Shown here: piece after piece, positions 5,532 to 5,630 of the stretch
Numbering within the stretch: position 1 is the stretch's first letter
Layout of the letters: every line of letters starts with the position of its first letter
Assembly: GCA_003523185.1 (NCBI GenBank)
Contig: DPGN01000076.1
Location: forward strand, 1-5,630
DNA: 5,630 bases
From: Halieaceae bacterium
Lineage (GTDB): Bacteria > Pseudomonadota > Gammaproteobacteria > Pseudomonadales > Halieaceae
Direction of reading: 5' to 3'
The notes under the pieces: model-generated
The model's database searches: none
Told to the model about the DNA's origin: nothing
What the model saw: the letters and a program-made list of their open reading frames with translations, nothing else
Program-made: the position numbers and the translations under genes

Positions 5532-5630
5532 CTAGCGCTGAAACCGCAATTTGCCAGAGTACGGGAAAAAGTCTTCAACAAAACCGTCCCTAAGTTTGTC
5601 TTGAAGGTTGGTCCAAAAGCTCGCCTCGTA
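5532..5630 (-). CDS. aceK: Probable isocitrate dehydrogenase kinase/phosphatase AceK, C-terminal end only
   Basis: A minus-strand frame enters from the right edge and ends in TAG at 5532-5534, giving 32 C-terminal residues: YEASFWTNLQDKLRDG (first 16) and then a FVEDFFPYSGKLRFQR tail. The pattern FW-x-x-LQ-x-x-(I/L)R-x-G-x-(I/V)-x-D-(V/F)-(F/Y)-PY followed by a basic R/F end is how I remember the C-termini of AceK proteins, the enzyme that switches isocitrate dehydrogenase by phosphorylation at the glyoxylate branch point. With only 32 residues, this is recognition from memory, and another protein cannot be excluded. It is the first gene of the apparent minus-strand operon, 11 bases upstream of the first phosphatase start. 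Confidence 0.6.
   Translation of the reverse strand, partial: YEASFWTNLQDKLRDGFVEDFFPYSGKLRFQR

Noticed and set aside
845..5576. An AAAAAGTCTTC 11-mer shared by the nadA leader (about 846-856) and the right end (about 5566-5576)
   Set aside because: One copy is within coding sequence, there is no extension beyond the A/T-rich core, and no gene boundary relation; most likely chance.

Overview
The window looks like an ordinary chromosomal stretch of a moderate-GC, free-living gammaproteobacterium. The protein style (NadA, TesB and crotonase variants, an apparent AceK C-terminus, histidine phosphatases) would suit a marine heterotroph of the OM60/NOR5 (Halieaceae) type, but that placement is an inference from recollection of protein families and was not tested by a search. 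No rRNA, tRNA, CRISPR array, insertion sequence, integrase, or defence or biosynthetic system is visible.

Layout. Positions 1-842 (minus) hold most of nadA, quinolinate synthase, cut by the window's left edge at its C-terminal end. Positions 843-997 are a divergent intergenic region with a possible nadA promoter overlapped by a short palindrome. Positions 998-1207 (plus) hold the intact front end of a response-regulator receiver domain. Homology stops just before the phosphoacceptor aspartate, and the reading frame then runs a few codons into the end of a convergent gene, so it is best read as a gene remnant. Positions 1194-1943 (minus) encode a crotonase-fold (enoyl-CoA hydratase/isomerase) protein. 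A 140-bp divergent regulatory region follows, with a candidate promoter, two GTTCAAA direct repeats exactly 20 bp apart and a perfect 7-3-7 palindrome. Positions 2084-3376 (plus) encode an unusual 430-residue protein made of two complete TetR-type regulators fused in tandem. It is followed after 15 bp by a TesB-type acyl-CoA thioesterase II at 3392-4246. On the opposite strand, convergent with this pair, 5630-4265 carries an apparent operon: the C-terminal end of a probable isocitrate dehydrogenase kinase/phosphatase (AceK), then two histidine-phosphatase-family proteins overlapping by ATGA.

How the genes may work together. The crotonase, the double TetR regulator and the thioesterase form a compact divergent acyl-CoA module. 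The most economical model is that the regulator senses an acyl-CoA or related ligand and controls its own promoter, the co-transcribed thioesterase and the divergent crotonase. The points most worth checking are the one-chain double TetR with its candidate operators, the crotonase lacking one of the two classical catalytic glutamates, the histidine phosphatase lacking the canonical second histidine, and the receiver domain cut exactly before its phosphorylation site. None of these amounts to a clearly new system; they are local oddities in an otherwise housekeeping-like region.
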